Assembly (NCBI RefSeq): GCF_004792685.1
Contig: NZ_SRXT01000004.1
Coordinates: forward strand, 186,001 to 250,000
Source: Sphingomonas gei
Lineage (GTDB): Bacteria > Pseudomonadota > Alphaproteobacteria > Sphingomonadales > Sphingomonadaceae
DNA: 64,000 bases
Direction: 5' to 3'
Part shown: piece after piece, positions 18,797-28,208 of the stretch
Layout: every line of letters begins with the position of its first letter
Numbering within the stretch: the first letter of the stretch is position 1
Translations under genes and position numbers: made by a program
The notes under the pieces: generated by a model
The model's database searches: none
Seen by the model: only the letters and a program-made list of their open reading frames with translations
What the model was told of the DNA's origin: nothing

Positions 18797-19575
18797 AAGT
18801 CGAACTCGGTGACGAGCGGAACATGGTCCGATGGCTTGAGCCAGCTGCGGCACGGCTCGCACACCTTGTGGCTGGTCGCCTTTTCCGCGACTTCGCGGCT
18901 GGCCCACATGTGATCGAGCCGGCGGCCGCGATCGTTGGCGGTCCAATCCTTCGAGCGATAGCTCCACCAGGTGAAGCAGCGCTCCGGCGCGGGGATGAAG
19001 CGGCGGCCCAGATCGACCCAGTCGTGCGCTGCCTGCAACCGCCCCAGCGCCTCGACTTCCACGGGCGTGTGGCTGACCACGTCGAGCAATTGCTTGTGGC
19101 TCCACACGTCGCATTCGAGCGGCGCGATGTTGAAATCGCCGGTCAAGATAGTGGGCACGTCCAGCTCCGCCGCCCATTGCGTCATGCGTTCGACGAAATC
19201 GAGCTTCTGGCCGAATTTGGGATTCACGTCGCGGTTGGGGACGTCGCCGCCGGCCGGGACATAGACATTCTCGAGGCGAACACCGTTGGGCAGTCGAACC
19301 CCGACATGGCGCGCTTCCTGATTCGCTTGCCAGTCGAAACGATCGTCCTCGATCACCGGCACGCGGCTGATGATCGCCACGCCGTGGTGCATCTTCTGGC
19401 CGTGCTTGATAACGTGGTCATAGCCCAATGCGCGGAACGGCGATTCGGGGAAGTCGCCGTCGATCACCTTGGTTTCCTGCAGGCACAATATGTCGGGCGC
19501 CTCCTCGCGGAGGAATTGCTCGACGATCTCGATGCGGAAGCGGACCGAATTGATGTTCCAGGAAGCGATCTTCAT
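18793..19575 (-). CDS. xth: exodeoxyribonuclease III
   Basis: 260-residue Mg-dependent AP endonuclease/3'-exonuclease of the ExoIII family. It begins MKIASWNINSVR. It carries LCLQETK with the metal-binding Glu, the GDFNIAP motif, and the C-terminal SDHVPLV with the catalytic Asp-His. It acts in base-excision repair. Its stop codon overlaps the putative TTG start of ribA downstream, so the two are probably one transcript. Confidence 0.96.
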   Translation of the reverse strand: MKIASWNINSVRFRIEIVEQFLREEAPDILCLQETKVIDGDFPESPFRALGYDHVIKHGQKMHHGVAIISRVPVIEDDRFDWQANQEARHVGVRLPNGVRLENVYVPAGGDVPNRDVNPKFGQKLDFVERMTQWAAELDVPTILTGDFNIAPLECDVWSHKQLLDVVSHTPVEVEALGRLQAAHDWVDLGRRFIPAPERCFTWWSYRSKDWTANDRGRRLDHMWASREVAEKATSHKVCEPCRSWLKPSDHVPLVTEFDF

Positions 19576-19612
19576 CGGGGGCGATGTAAGGCGGTCTGCC
19601 GGATACGGAAAG

Positions 19613-19645
19613 GCCCTCGCTCCGGGGGCATTGGAGCGAGGGCCG
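19613..19645 (-). terminator. intrinsic terminator downstream of lolA
   Basis: GGCCCTCGCTCC pairs perfectly over 12 bp with GGAGCGAGGGCC around a 9-base loop. Read on the minus strand it is followed by TTTCC. It lies between the lolA stop (19782) and the xth start. The surrounding stretch 19576-19781 contains no gene. Confidence 0.75.
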
Positions 19646-19781
19646 ACCTAGCGTTCGTCACGCAGGCGGGAAGTGGTTCGACCTCGAGCAACAGGGGGAA
19701 AATCCCGAGTACCGCCCCACATCCGCAGGTCCGTTTCTAGAGGCCGCAACCTGTCGCCAGCATGAACGATAGTCAGAAAAC

Positions 19782-20393
19782 TCAGCGATTCCGGGGACCT
19801 TTGCTCCGCGGGTCGTTCCAGCGGAACGCTCCGTCGGAGACGTTGCCGTTGATCTGCTGGCCCGACAGCCGGATCGTCGTGCGGTTATTCTGTGAATCGA
19901 GCGCCACCCAGCCCTGCAGCATCAGCCCTGCCGGACCGGCGGCGTTCTTCTGGAAGATCATCGTGATCCGGCCATATTCGGGATGCGCCGGGTCGTGGAC
20001 TTCGATCGAAACGACACGCGGATCGCCGGTCGCGTTGAGCTTGGCGAATTTGGTGATGTCGCGCTTGGGATTGAGCAAAACTGCCAGCGGCGAATTGCCG
20101 ATCGGCCAGCGATCGACCTGGCGCACCTGATAGTCGATGAAATAGAGGCTGCTGCCATCGGCGACGATCAATTGGGGGACGCCCTTCTGATATTGGAAGC
20201 GGATCTTGCCGGGGCGCTTGAGCGTCATCGTGCCGGTCAGCACGCGGCCGTTGCGGTCGGTCTGGTTGAAAGCCGCAGTCATGCTGGTCACACCCTGCAG
20301 ATGCTGTTGTACCTGGGCGAGCTCGCCCGCAGGCGCCGCGGCGATCAGCGCGGGCGCAGCGAACAGTGTGAGGGCGAGGGGGCGTGCAAACAC
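19782..20393 (-). CDS. lolA: outer-membrane lipoprotein carrier LolA-family protein
   Basis: 203-residue periplasmic protein. A signal peptide (FARPLALTLFAAPALIAAAPA) precedes the half-barrel LolA domain with MTAAFNQTDRNGR, GTMTLKRPGKIRFQY and the LIVADGSSLYFID strand. LolA ferries lipoproteins from LolCDE to the outer membrane. The start is a GTG at 20393, which leads straight into the signal peptide and has GGAG about 10 bases upstream; an in-frame ATG at 20432 would add 13 unlikely residues. It follows ftsK on the same strand with an 85-base gap. Confidence 0.9.
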   Translation of the reverse strand: MFARPLALTLFAAPALIAAAPAGELAQVQQHLQGVTSMTAAFNQTDRNGRVLTGTMTLKRPGKIRFQYQKGVPQLIVADGSSLYFIDYQVRQVDRWPIGNSPLAVLLNPKRDITKFAKLNATGDPRVVSIEVHDPAHPEYGRITMIFQKNAAGPAGLMLQGWVALDSQNNRTTIRLSGQQINGNVSDGAFRWNDPRSKGPRNR

Positions 20394-20478
20394 GTCAATC
20401 TTCTCCGAATACTTTAGCAGAACCGCTAGCAAGCGCGGCTTGAATGCCCCCTGAACCCGTTCCCCGACGAAACGATCC

Positions 20479-22794
20479 TCAGAGCGGCCGCCCGTCGGTG
20501 TCCATCAGCACTTCGCGGCGGCCGACATGGTCGGGGCGGGAGACCAGCCCGTCCTTCTCCATCCGCTCGACCAGTCGCGCGGCCGAATTATAGCCGACGC
20601 GCAACTGGCGCTGAAGCCATGACGTCGACGCCTTCTGGCTCTCGGCGACCAATTGCGTGGCGCGGCGATAGAGCTGATCCTCGGGCGAATCGTCGCCGTC
20701 GGGACCGCCCTCGAGCGCGAAGCCGCCATCCTCGGGCTCTTCGGTGACTGCGGTGATGTAATCGGGAGAACCCTGCGCGCGCCAGAAATCGGCGACCGCC
20801 TGGACTTCATCGTCGCTGACGAACGGGCCATGGACGCGAACGATCTGCTTGCCGCCCGGCATGTAGAGCATGTCACCCTTGCCGAGCAGTTGCTCGGCGC
20901 CCTGCTCGCCGAGGATCGTGCGCGAATCGATCTTCGACGTAACGTGGAAACTGATCCGCGTCGGCAGATTGGCCTTGATCACGCCGGTGATGACGTCGAC
21001 CGACGGGCGCTGCGTGGCCATGATCAAGTGGATCCCCGCCGCGCGCGCCTTTTGCGCGAGCCGCTGGATCAGGAATTCGACTTCCTTGCCCGCGGTCATC
21101 ATCAGGTCGGCGAGCTCGTCGACGATGATGACGATCTGCGGCAGCGGCGCCAGCTCGAGCGTTTCTTCCTCGTAGATCGGCCGGCCGCTCTCGGGGTCGT
21201 AGCCGACCTGGACTTTCCGACCGAGCTTCTGGCCCTTCGCCTTGGCCTGGCGGACCTTGTCGTTGAAGCTGGCGAGGCTGCGGACGTTGACGCTCGCCAT
21301 CATCCGGTAGCGGTCCTCCATCTGCTCGACCGCCCATTTGAGCGCGCGGACTGCCTTGGGCGGGTCGGTCACTACGTCGGCGAGCAGATGCGGGATGTCC
21401 TTGTAGATGCTCAGTTCGAGCATCTTGGGATCGATCATGATCATCCGGCACTGGTCCGGAGTCAGCCGGTAGAGCAGCGACAGGATCATCGCGTTGAGCC
21501 CGACCGACTTGCCCGAACCGGTGGTGCCGGCGACGAGCAGATGCGGCATCGGCGCGAGATCGCCGATCACCGGATCGCCGCCGATATTCTTGCCGAGCAC
21601 GAGCGGCAATGTCGCGCCCTGCGCTTCGAAGGCTTCGCTGCCGATCAATTCGTGGAGATTGACCGATTCGCGCTTCGCGTTGGGCAATTCGATGCCGATC
21701 ACGGTGCGCCCCGGAATCGTCGCGACGCGCGCCGAGATCGCGCTCATGTTGCGGGCGATGTCGTCGGCGAGCTGGATCACGCGGCTCGCCTTGATCCCCG
21801 CGTTTGGTTCGAATTCGTACATCGTCACCACCGGGCCGGGGCGGACTTCGACGATCTGACCCTTCACGTTGAAATCGTCGAGCACGCTTTCGAGCAGCCG
21901 CGCGTTGCGTTCGAGCGCGAGCTTGTCGATTTGTGGATTCTGGTTGGGCGGCGCCGCCTTGAGCAAATCGAGCGGCGGCAGCTTGTAGGTGTCCCTGAAG
22001 TCCAGGCTGCTCTGCACCGGCGGCTTGGGCCGGGCCGGCGAGGGCCCGATGCTCGGCTCGGCGATGACCGGGCCGGGGCGGTTGTCGGGCACCACCAGTT
22101 TGCGGGGCTCGCGCGGTTCGGGCGGCTCGCGGGTTTCGCGCAGCTCCTGCGGCTCGGGGCCGCGCAGCAGCGGCGTCTTGCCCGGTCCGAACAGCTGCGG
22201 CATTCCGATGCTGGTCCGCTCGGGCAGCGTGAAGTCGAGGCTGCGCCACCAGAGCCAGAGGCCAGAGAGTGCGAAGATCAGCCCCAGCCCGCGCGTCATC
22301 CAGAAGATCAGCACCGGATCGCCGATGAAGCCGATCATCCAGCTGAACAGTCCGGCGATCGAGAGGCCGATCACGCCGCCCCAGCCGCCGACCAGCCACA
22401 GCACCGAATCGCTCGAGAAGAAAGCGAGCGCAGTCGCCATCAGCACCACGCCGATCACGGCGCCGCGCAGCATCCTTTTCCAGTCGCCGAGCGGCCGATC
22501 GAGCCACAGCCGATTGGTGATGATGAGCCCCGCCGGCGCCAGCAATGCGGCCGGCAGGCCCAATGTCGCCAGCAGAAGATCGGCGATCCACGCGCCGGGC
22601 AGACCGAGCAGGTTGCGCGCCGGCCCGCCGGAGGCCGTGTTGAGCGACGGATCCTGCGAATTATAGGTGAGCAGCGCCAGCACGACGCCGATGGTCGCGA
22701 GGAACAACAGGGTTCCGCCGATCAATGCGCTGCTGCGGCGCACGCCGGCCTTCATCGTGTCGCGCAACAGCGACGGTTGTGCCCGGGACGCCAT
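20479..22794 (-). CDS. ftsK: DNA translocase FtsK
   Basis: 771-residue septal DNA pump that clears chromosome termini at division. The N-terminal 185 residues hold about five membrane helices. A proline-rich linker (about 200-265) follows, then the RecA-like motor with P-loop AGTTGSGKS near residue 420 and the Walker B IIVDELADLM. The C-terminal gamma winged helix (about 700-765, RQLRVGYNSAARLVERME) reads the KOPS polarity motifs. Length is normal for a short-linker FtsK. It is transcribed divergently from the UbiH-like gene. Confidence 0.97.
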   Translation of the reverse strand: MASRAQPSLLRDTMKAGVRRSSALIGGTLLFLATIGVVLALLTYNSQDPSLNTASGGPARNLLGLPGAWIADLLLATLGLPAALLAPAGLIITNRLWLDRPLGDWKRMLRGAVIGVVLMATALAFFSSDSVLWLVGGWGGVIGLSIAGLFSWMIGFIGDPVLIFWMTRGLGLIFALSGLWLWWRSLDFTLPERTSIGMPQLFGPGKTPLLRGPEPQELRETREPPEPREPRKLVVPDNRPGPVIAEPSIGPSPARPKPPVQSSLDFRDTYKLPPLDLLKAAPPNQNPQIDKLALERNARLLESVLDDFNVKGQIVEVRPGPVVTMYEFEPNAGIKASRVIQLADDIARNMSAISARVATIPGRTVIGIELPNAKRESVNLHELIGSEAFEAQGATLPLVLGKNIGGDPVIGDLAPMPHLLVAGTTGSGKSVGLNAMILSLLYRLTPDQCRMIMIDPKMLELSIYKDIPHLLADVVTDPPKAVRALKWAVEQMEDRYRMMASVNVRSLASFNDKVRQAKAKGQKLGRKVQVGYDPESGRPIYEEETLELAPLPQIVIIVDELADLMMTAGKEVEFLIQRLAQKARAAGIHLIMATQRPSVDVITGVIKANLPTRISFHVTSKIDSRTILGEQGAEQLLGKGDMLYMPGGKQIVRVHGPFVSDDEVQAVADFWRAQGSPDYITAVTEEPEDGGFALEGGPDGDDSPEDQLYRRATQLVAESQKASTSWLQRQLRVGYNSAARLVERMEKDGLVSRPDHVGRREVLMDTDGRPL

Positions 22795-22926
22795 GGCCCA
22801 GTCTCCAAAATGTCAGGGGGTGCGGGTGAATCATCGCTCACCGGGGATCTGACGTCAAGCTGGACCTGTTTTGTACCTGCCGGACTCGGACTGGCACCGG
22901 CATTCGAAACACCTTAGGAAGGCGCC

Positions 22927-24144
22927 ATGGATAGCGCGGACATACTCATTCTCGGCGGCGGACTGGTCGGCAGCGCGCTGGCCACCGCACTCGATGCCCA
23001 TGGCCTGACGTCGATCGTCGTCGATCCCGCCGATCCCGAGACGATCCTTGCGGCCGGCCATGACGGACGCGCCTCGGCGATCGCGAGCGCGCCGATGCGG
23101 ATGTTCGAAGCGATCGGAGTCGCGCCCCAGCTCGCCGGCAAGGGGTGTCCGATCGAGGGCATCCGGGTCAGCGACGGGCTGGCGTCCGGCAAGCTCGATT
23201 TCGTGCCCGCTGCGGAAGAAGCGGCGCTCGGCCACATGTTCGAGAACCGCATCCTGCGGACCGCATTGTTCGAGGCTGCCCAGGCCGCGCCGGGTGTCGA
23301 TCTTCGGATGAAGACCCGCGCGGTGTCGGTCGAGCGCGGCGAATTCGGCGTGACTGCCACGCTCGATTCGGGCGCCGTCGTTCGCTCGCCGCTGCTGGTC
23401 GCCGCGGAGGGCCGCAACTCGCCGACCCGCGACGCCGCGGGGCTCAAGACCGCGCGGTGGAGCTATGACCATGCGGCGATGGTCGCGACGCTCGGGCACG
23501 CGCGCAGCCACGAGAACATCGCCTTCGAGATTTTCTATCCCGAAGGTCCGTTCGCGATCCTGCCGTTGCTCGACGACGAACATGGCCATCGCTCGGCCGT
23601 GGTGTGGACGGTCCATGCGCGCGACGCGGCGGGGATGAACAAGATTTCCGAGCGCGGCTATCTCGCCGAAGTCGAAAAGCGGATGGGCGGGTTTCTCGGT
23701 CCGCTCGGTCCGCTGTCGTCGCGGTTCAGCTACCCGCTCGGCTTCCATCATGCGGCGTGGATCACGTCGAACCGGCTCGCGCTCGTCGGCGACGCCGCGC
23801 ACGGGATTCATCCGATCGCGGGGCAGGGCGTCAATGTCGGCTTCCGCGACGTCGCGACTTTGGTCGAAGTGCTGGTCGACGGCAAAAGGCTGGGCATGGA
23901 CCTCGGCGATCCGCAATTGCTCGCGCGCTACCAGCGCTGGCGCGGGCTCGACACCTTCATGGTCGCTGCCGCGACCGATGGCCTCACTCGCTTGTTCGGC
24001 GTGCCCGGCAAGACCGCGGCGAGCGTGCGCCGCCTCGGCCTGTCCGCGGTCGACAAGTTGCCGCCGCTCAAGACCTGGTTCATGGCCGAGGCGCGCGGCG
24101 AGAGCGGCGATGTGCCCAGGCTGCTCCAGGGTTTGGCGGTGTGA
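22927..24144 (+). CDS. UbiH/UbiF/COQ6-family FAD-dependent hydroxylase
   Basis: 405-residue flavoprotein monooxygenase of the ubiquinone-biosynthesis group. The N-terminal ADP-binding motif GGGLVGS is at 10-16. The second FAD motif GDAAHGIHPIAGQGVNVGFRD starts near residue 288. It probably hydroxylates a polyprenylated ubiquinone ring precursor; which position cannot be read from sequence. The following gene starts in the last base of its stop codon (TGATG). Confidence 0.93.
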   Translation: MDSADILILGGGLVGSALATALDAHGLTSIVVDPADPETILAAGHDGRASAIASAPMRMFEAIGVAPQLAGKGCPIEGIRVSDGLASGKLDFVPAAEEAALGHMFENRILRTALFEAAQAAPGVDLRMKTRAVSVERGEFGVTATLDSGAVVRSPLLVAAEGRNSPTRDAAGLKTARWSYDHAAMVATLGHARSHENIAFEIFYPEGPFAILPLLDDEHGHRSAVVWTVHARDAAGMNKISERGYLAEVEKRMGGFLGPLGPLSSRFSYPLGFHHAAWITSNRLALVGDAAHGIHPIAGQGVNVGFRDVATLVEVLVDGKRLGMDLGDPQLLARYQRWRGLDTFMVAAATDGLTRLFGVPGKTAASVRRLGLSAVDKLPPLKTWFMAEARGESGDVPRLLQGLAV

Positions 24145-24806
24145 TGGCGCTGCTCGCGGCGATGCTGCTGCTGACGGCGCCGGTTGCAGTCCAGCCCGCC
24201 GATCCGCTGGCGGATGCGTGGCTGGTGCAGGTCAAGCCGGGCGCGAAGCTCTATTTCTTCGACGCCGTCGAAGGCGCGAAGCCGCGCGCCAGCCGCGCCT
24301 ATGTCGTCACTGGCGATTTGCTTGTGGCCAATGGCACGCACGGCGGCTTCACGTCGGTCACCTTCGTCAGCCCGACCGGGAAGACGCGTAGTGGCTGGCT
24401 CCAAAGCGCGGGCCTGGCCCGGATCGCCCCCGGGACCGGCTGGCAGGGCGTCTGGAAAGCCTGGGAGTCCGAGATAGAAGTCGCGGCGGGCCGAGGTGGC
24501 ACGCTGCATGTCGCCGGCTCCGCAACGTGGGGGGCCTCCGATCCCCAGCGGGTCGCGATCGGCGCAGTCCATGTCGGCGAATTCGCAGTCGATGTGAAAG
24601 CCAGCGGCGACCGCATCGCCTTTTCGGTCGACGAGGGCGCCGAAAGCGGGACTGCGGCGCGCTCCTTCGAGGACGCGCCGGACGAGACCTATCGTTGCCG
24701 CGTGCAATTGCGCCTGCTCGGCCCCTATCTGCTGGCGAACGACAATGGTGCCTGTGGCGGGGCGAACGTGACGTTCACCGGCACCTATCGGCTCAGCCGC
24801 CGCTAG
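24144..24806 (+). CDS. secreted protein of unknown function
   Basis: 220 residues with an N-terminal hydrophobic signal-like segment (MALLAAMLLLTAPVAV) and a soluble remainder. Visible segments are GKTRSGWLQSAGLARI, which resembles the end of an SH3-like strand, and later a beta-rich domain with cysteines in YRCRV and GACGGANVTFTGTY that could form a disulfide. No family is recognised with confidence. Its ATG overlaps the stop of the UbiH-like gene by one base, implying co-translation. It is probably periplasmic. Confidence 0.7.
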   Translation: MALLAAMLLLTAPVAVQPADPLADAWLVQVKPGAKLYFFDAVEGAKPRASRAYVVTGDLLVANGTHGGFTSVTFVSPTGKTRSGWLQSAGLARIAPGTGWQGVWKAWESEIEVAAGRGGTLHVAGSATWGASDPQRVAIGAVHVGEFAVDVKASGDRIAFSVDEGAESGTAARSFEDAPDETYRCRVQLRLLGPYLLANDNGACGGANVTFTGTYRLSRR

Positions 24807-24836
24807 ATTGGGCTTGGGGAACAGAAGGATCACGTC

Positions 24837-25004
24837 CTAGCGGAGCTGCCGCCCCGCTTCGACCAGAAGGACCGGCACGCCATCGCGCACCGGATAAGCG
24901 AGGCCAGCTTCGTCGGACACGAGTTCCGCCGCAGTCTCGTCGTAGCGCAGCGGAGTGCGCGTGACCGGGCATACCAGCCGCTCGAGCAGCCACGGATCGA
25001 TCAT
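24837..25004 (-). CDS. Trm112 family protein
   Basis: 55-residue protein that starts [19 protein letters not shown] and ends after [11 protein letters not shown]. This is the bacterial Trm112/YcaR pattern, although only one of the usual zinc cysteines (Cys12) is visible. Eukaryotic Trm112 activates methyltransferases; the bacterial role is poorly defined. Its ATG overlaps the LON-domain gene's stop (ATGA), making it the third gene of the cnoX-LON-Trm112 run. Confidence 0.85.
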   Translation of the reverse strand: MIDPWLLERLVCPVTRTPLRYDETAAELVSDEAGLAYPVRDGVPVLLVEAGRQLR

Positions 25005-25612
25005 TGTAGCGTCACTCCGCCTTCTTCGCCGTGGCGACCGAAGAACTGCATCAGCTGGACGATCAGCTCGGCGCGCGCGGAAAGCCCGTCGGCCTCCAGC
25101 AGCGCCTGTTTCGAGGCGACGTCGAACGGCGCGATCTGGGCGATGCCGTTGACCAGGGATTCGTCGTCGAGCCGCGTCACTGCCTCCCAGTCGACCGCAT
25201 AGCCGAGCCCGTCGGCAAAGCGCCGCGACTCCATTTCGAGCGAGGCACGCTCGGCGATCGCAAGCACTTCCTCCTCGCCGGCCGCCTCCAGCTCGGCTTC
25301 GACTTGCCGGAACGGCGTCGTGACGTCGAGCTCGCGCAGCACGGTGAACCGAGTGAGGCCCTCGAGCACGATATCGTAGCGCCCGTCGGGCAGCGCCTCG
25401 ACTTCGGCGATCCGGCCGACGCAGCCGACATCGAACAAGGCTGGCGGCTCGTTGGCATCGCGCGGCTGGATCATGCCGATCCGCCGGTCGCGCGCGAGCG
25501 CGTCGGAAATCAACGCACGGTAGCGCGGCTCGAAGATGTGGAGCGGCAAATGCATCCGCGGGAAGAGCAATGCCCCCGCCAGCGGGAACACCGAGAGCCG
25601 CGTCGCGGTCAT
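25001..25612 (-). CDS. LON substrate-binding domain protein
   Basis: 203 residues comprising only the N-terminal domain of Lon protease: [25 protein letters not shown] at the start, [27 protein letters not shown] in the middle and a helical bundle at the end. No ATPase or protease domain follows. Stand-alone LON-domain proteins are common in alphaproteobacteria and their role is unclear. The start (25612) overlaps the cnoX stop as ATGA. Confidence 0.92.
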   Translation of the reverse strand: MTATRLSVFPLAGALLFPRMHLPLHIFEPRYRALISDALARDRRIGMIQPRDANEPPALFDVGCVGRIAEVEALPDGRYDIVLEGLTRFTVLRELDVTTPFRQVEAELEAAGEEEVLAIAERASLEMESRRFADGLGYAVDWEAVTRLDDESLVNGIAQIAPFDVASKQALLEADGLSARAELIVQLMQFFGRHGEEGGVTLQ

Positions 25613-26514
25613 CCGAACAGGATCGCCGATAATTTCCGGCGCTGCGCCGACACCCAGGGATCCTCGAGGCCGACTGCCTCGAATAGCTTGAGCAGCCGCG
25701 CCTTGGCGGCACCTTCGTTCCACTCGCGATCTTCGGCGATCATCGCCAGCAGGGTTGCGGTCGCCGCGTCACGGTCGCCCGCCGCCATCTGGCCACCGGC
25801 GAGTTCGTAACGCGCGTCCATGTCGCCGCTCGCGGCCCTGGCTTCGAGCCCCGAAAGGTCCTCGACCGGAGCCACTTCGCGGGCGAGCGCCAGCGCGGCG
25901 CGTGCCTGCTCGATCTCCGCGCCTTTGGCCGCCTCCTCGGGAAGCGCCGCCAGCACCCCCTCGGCCTCATCTACGCGACCGAGCGCTACCAGCGCGCGCG
26001 CGCGGCCGGCGGCGATCTGCGGATGTTCGGGCGCCATCTCGGCGATCTGCTCGAAAATCGAAAGCGCGCGCGCGTTGTCGCCGTCGTGGAGTACCTGCTC
26101 GGCCATCGCGATCAACGGCTCTAGCTCGGCCTCGGCCTCGGCTTCCTCGCTTTGCACCGGCAATTGGCGCAGAATCTGATCGAGCATCGTGCGCAATTGG
26201 GTCTCGGTGCGCGCAGACGTCAGGTCGGCGACGAGCTGCCCCTGAAACATCGCATAGACCGTCGGGATCGAGCGCACCTGGAATTGCGCGGCGATGAACT
26301 GGTTCGCGTCGACATCGACCTTCGCCAGCGTGACGCCCTTGGCGGCGTAATCGGCGGTGACCTTTTCGAGCACCGGAGTCAGCGCCTTGCACGGGCCGCA
26401 CCATTCGGCCCAGAAATCGATGACGACGAGGCTGGTCATCGACGGCTCGACGACATCGCGGCGGAAGGCTTCGACGGCTTCCTTCTCTTGCGGGGACAAT
26501 CCAAGCGTGGCCAA
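25609..26514 (-). CDS. cnoX: thioredoxin-domain co-chaperone (CnoX/YbbN type)
   Basis: 301 residues. The N-terminal thioredoxin domain carries WCGPC (Cys39, Cys42) and the cis-proline segment SIPTV. A C-terminal TPR-like region (about 135-300) contains [17 protein letters not shown] and a final RRKLSAILF. This is the CnoX architecture, a holdase that protects proteins under oxidative stress. An intact CxxC suggests redox activity. It is the first gene of a three-gene overlapping run. Confidence 0.93.
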   Translation of the reverse strand: MATLGLSPQEKEAVEAFRRDVVEPSMTSLVVIDFWAEWCGPCKALTPVLEKVTADYAAKGVTLAKVDVDANQFIAAQFQVRSIPTVYAMFQGQLVADLTSARTETQLRTMLDQILRQLPVQSEEAEAEAELEPLIAMAEQVLHDGDNARALSIFEQIAEMAPEHPQIAAGRARALVALGRVDEAEGVLAALPEEAAKGAEIEQARAALALAREVAPVEDLSGLEARAASGDMDARYELAGGQMAAGDRDAATATLLAMIAEDREWNEGAAKARLLKLFEAVGLEDPWVSAQRRKLSAILFG

Positions 26515-26685
26515 AGCGATGCTCCTGGGGGTGATGTCGGGTTGCGCCGCTATGTGGGGGTTTGCGCCGCGCGCGCCAAGCCTTTTCCCGAATCGCTTGT
26601 AGGGGGTTGCACTGCCGGAACCCCGCTGCTAGTGGCCGCGCCTCACCCGCCCCGAAGCGCTTGCAGCACGGGGCAGAACGCCAGA

Positions 26686-26759
<74 letters not shown>

Positions 26760-26760
<1 letters not shown>

Positions 26761-26813
26761 GCGCTGCCGTGCGGGATTTAGTCAGCTAAATCCCGCATTT
26801 GATCGGCAGCGCT
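26760..26813. terminator. nested palindrome after tRNA-Gly, probable terminator
   Basis: The inner stem GCGGGATTTA / TAAATCCCGC (26771-26796, 6-base loop) is perfect over 10 bp and is followed by ATTTGAT. An outer pair AGCGCTGCCG / CGGCAGCGCT encloses it. The outer arm begins on the last base of the tRNA CCA. Likely the tRNA transcript terminator. The remaining gap to 26935 shows nothing recognised. Confidence 0.7.
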
Positions 26814-26935
26814 GCCGGCACGGCATCAGCCCAACGTTCCGTTTCCCAATTTGCGCCTTGTCGGGCACGTTCCTAATCTCCAGATTCGGTGTCGTTCACC
26901 GGAGAGCCATCGTCGGTGTTCGAGAGAGGGTCTTG

Positions 26936-27358
26936 ATGCAGTCTATCGTTTCGAAATTTCTGGCGGTGGCGCTCGTCGCGCTGCCCGTCGCGACCCCCGC
27001 TTCTGCCGACGAGCCTGCGCCGCCGCCGGTTGCCACCGAATGGCGCAATCCGAGCAACAGCGTCCATGTCCGCATCGACAATTGCGGCGAGCGGCTGTGC
27101 GCTACGGTGACCTGGGCCAGCGCCAAGGCACAGGCCGATGCGCGCCGCGGCGGCACCGAGAATCTGATCGGCACGCGCCTGTTCCGCGACCTCGCGCCCG
27201 CCGGCGGCGGTCAGTGGCGCGGCAAGGTGTTCGTCCCCGATCTCCGCAAGACCTTCTCCGGCACGATCAGCTTTGTCGATTCGCAGACGATGATCGGCAA
27301 GGGCTGCGTGCTGTTCGGGATAATCTGCAAGTCGCAGACCTGGAAGCGGCTGCCCTGA
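26936..27358 (+). CDS. DUF2147 domain-containing secreted protein
   Basis: 140 residues with a Sec signal peptide (cleavage about ASA-DE, residue 24). The DUF2147 core follows: EWRNPSNSVHVRIDNCGERLCATVTWAS, then GTRLFRDL, GKVFVPDLRKTFSGTI and a C-terminal GCVLFGIICKSQTWKR. Paired cysteines suggest disulfides in the periplasm. Function of the family is unknown. ATG at 26936 has a GAGAGGG purine run upstream; an earlier in-frame ATG (26858) lacks one and would spoil the signal peptide. Confidence 0.88.
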   Translation: MQSIVSKFLAVALVALPVATPASADEPAPPPVATEWRNPSNSVHVRIDNCGERLCATVTWASAKAQADARRGGTENLIGTRLFRDLAPAGGGQWRGKVFVPDLRKTFSGTISFVDSQTMIGKGCVLFGIICKSQTWKRLP

Positions 27359-27410
27359 GTTCGCAGCTTCCGGGACTGACCGAGCGCGCATTCTCGGCTA
27401 GACTCGCGTC

Positions 27411-28208
27411 ATGGCAAGCGCACCCATACGAATCGGCATCGGCGGCTGGACCTTCGCCCCCTGGCGCGGGACCTTCTACCCCGAAGGGCTCACGCAGAAG
27501 AAGGAGCTCGAATTCGCCTCGCGCCAGCTGAGCGCGATCGAGGTCAACGGCACCTATTATTCGACTTTCAAGCCGGCGACCTTCGAGGGTTGGGCCAAAA
27601 CGGTGCCCGACGGCTTCGTCTTCACGGTGAAGGGGTCGCGCTTCTGCACCAATCGCAAGGTGCTCGCCGAGGCGGGCGAATCGGTCCAGCGCTTCGTGTC
27701 GCAGGGGTTGGTCGAGCTCGGCGACAGGCTCGGCCCGATCTTCTGGCAGTTCATGGCGACCAAGAAGTTCGACGCCGCCGATTTCCGTGCCTTTCTCGCC
27801 TTGCTCCCGCGCGAGGAGGCCGGCGTGAAGCTGCGCCATGCGATCCAGGTGCGGCATGACAGCTTCCGTGTCCCCGAATTCGTCACGATGTGCCGCGAGG
27901 CCGGGGTTGCGCTCGTCTACGCCGATTCGCCGCAATATCCGGCGATCGCCGACATCACCGGGGACTTCATCTATGCCCGGCTCGAAGCCGGCGAGGACGA
28001 CAATCCGCTCTGCTATCCCGAAGCTGATTTCCCGCGCTGGACCGAGGCGGCGCGGACCTGGGCAGGCGGTGGGCGCCCCGTGGGGCTTCCCTACGTCACT
28101 GAAGCGCTACCGCCGGCGATTCCGCGCGAGACATTCCTATTCTTCATCCACGGCGGCAAAGTCCGGGCGCCCGCCGCCGCGCAGGAGCTGATCCGCAGGC
28201 TAGGCTAG
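27411..28208 (+). CDS. DUF72 domain-containing protein
   Basis: 265 residues of a TIM-barrel-like family. It begins RIGIGGWTFAPWRGTFYPEGL and continues EVNGTYYSTFKP, FTVKGSRFCTN and FWQFMATKKFD, the hallmark segments of DUF72 (YecE-type). The biochemical role of the family is not established. It follows the DUF2147 gene by 52 bases on the same strand. It converges with the FAD monooxygenase gene; the two overlap by nine bases at their 3' ends. Confidence 0.92.
   Translation: MASAPIRIGIGGWTFAPWRGTFYPEGLTQKKELEFASRQLSAIEVNGTYYSTFKPATFEGWAKTVPDGFVFTVKGSRFCTNRKVLAEAGESVQRFVSQGLVELGDRLGPIFWQFMATKKFDAADFRAFLALLPREEAGVKLRHAIQVRHDSFRVPEFVTMCREAGVALVYADSPQYPAIADITGDFIYARLEAGEDDNPLCYPEADFPRWTEAARTWAGGGRPVGLPYVTEALPPAIPRETFLFFIHGGKVRAPAAAQELIRRLG

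Noticed and set aside
18823..19740. 305-codon plus-strand open frame
   Set aside because: Antisense to xth, whose ExoIII motifs are complete.
20394..20432. Longer lolA start at the ATG 20432
   Set aside because: It would place charged residues before the signal peptide; the GTG at 20393 opens directly into it.
20653..22917. 754-codon plus-strand open frame
   Set aside because: Antisense to ftsK, which has intact P-loop and gamma domains; the translation is Arg/Asp-rich shadow.
25001..25612. Lon protease
   Set aside because: Only the N-terminal substrate-binding domain is present; there is no AAA+ or Ser-Lys protease domain.
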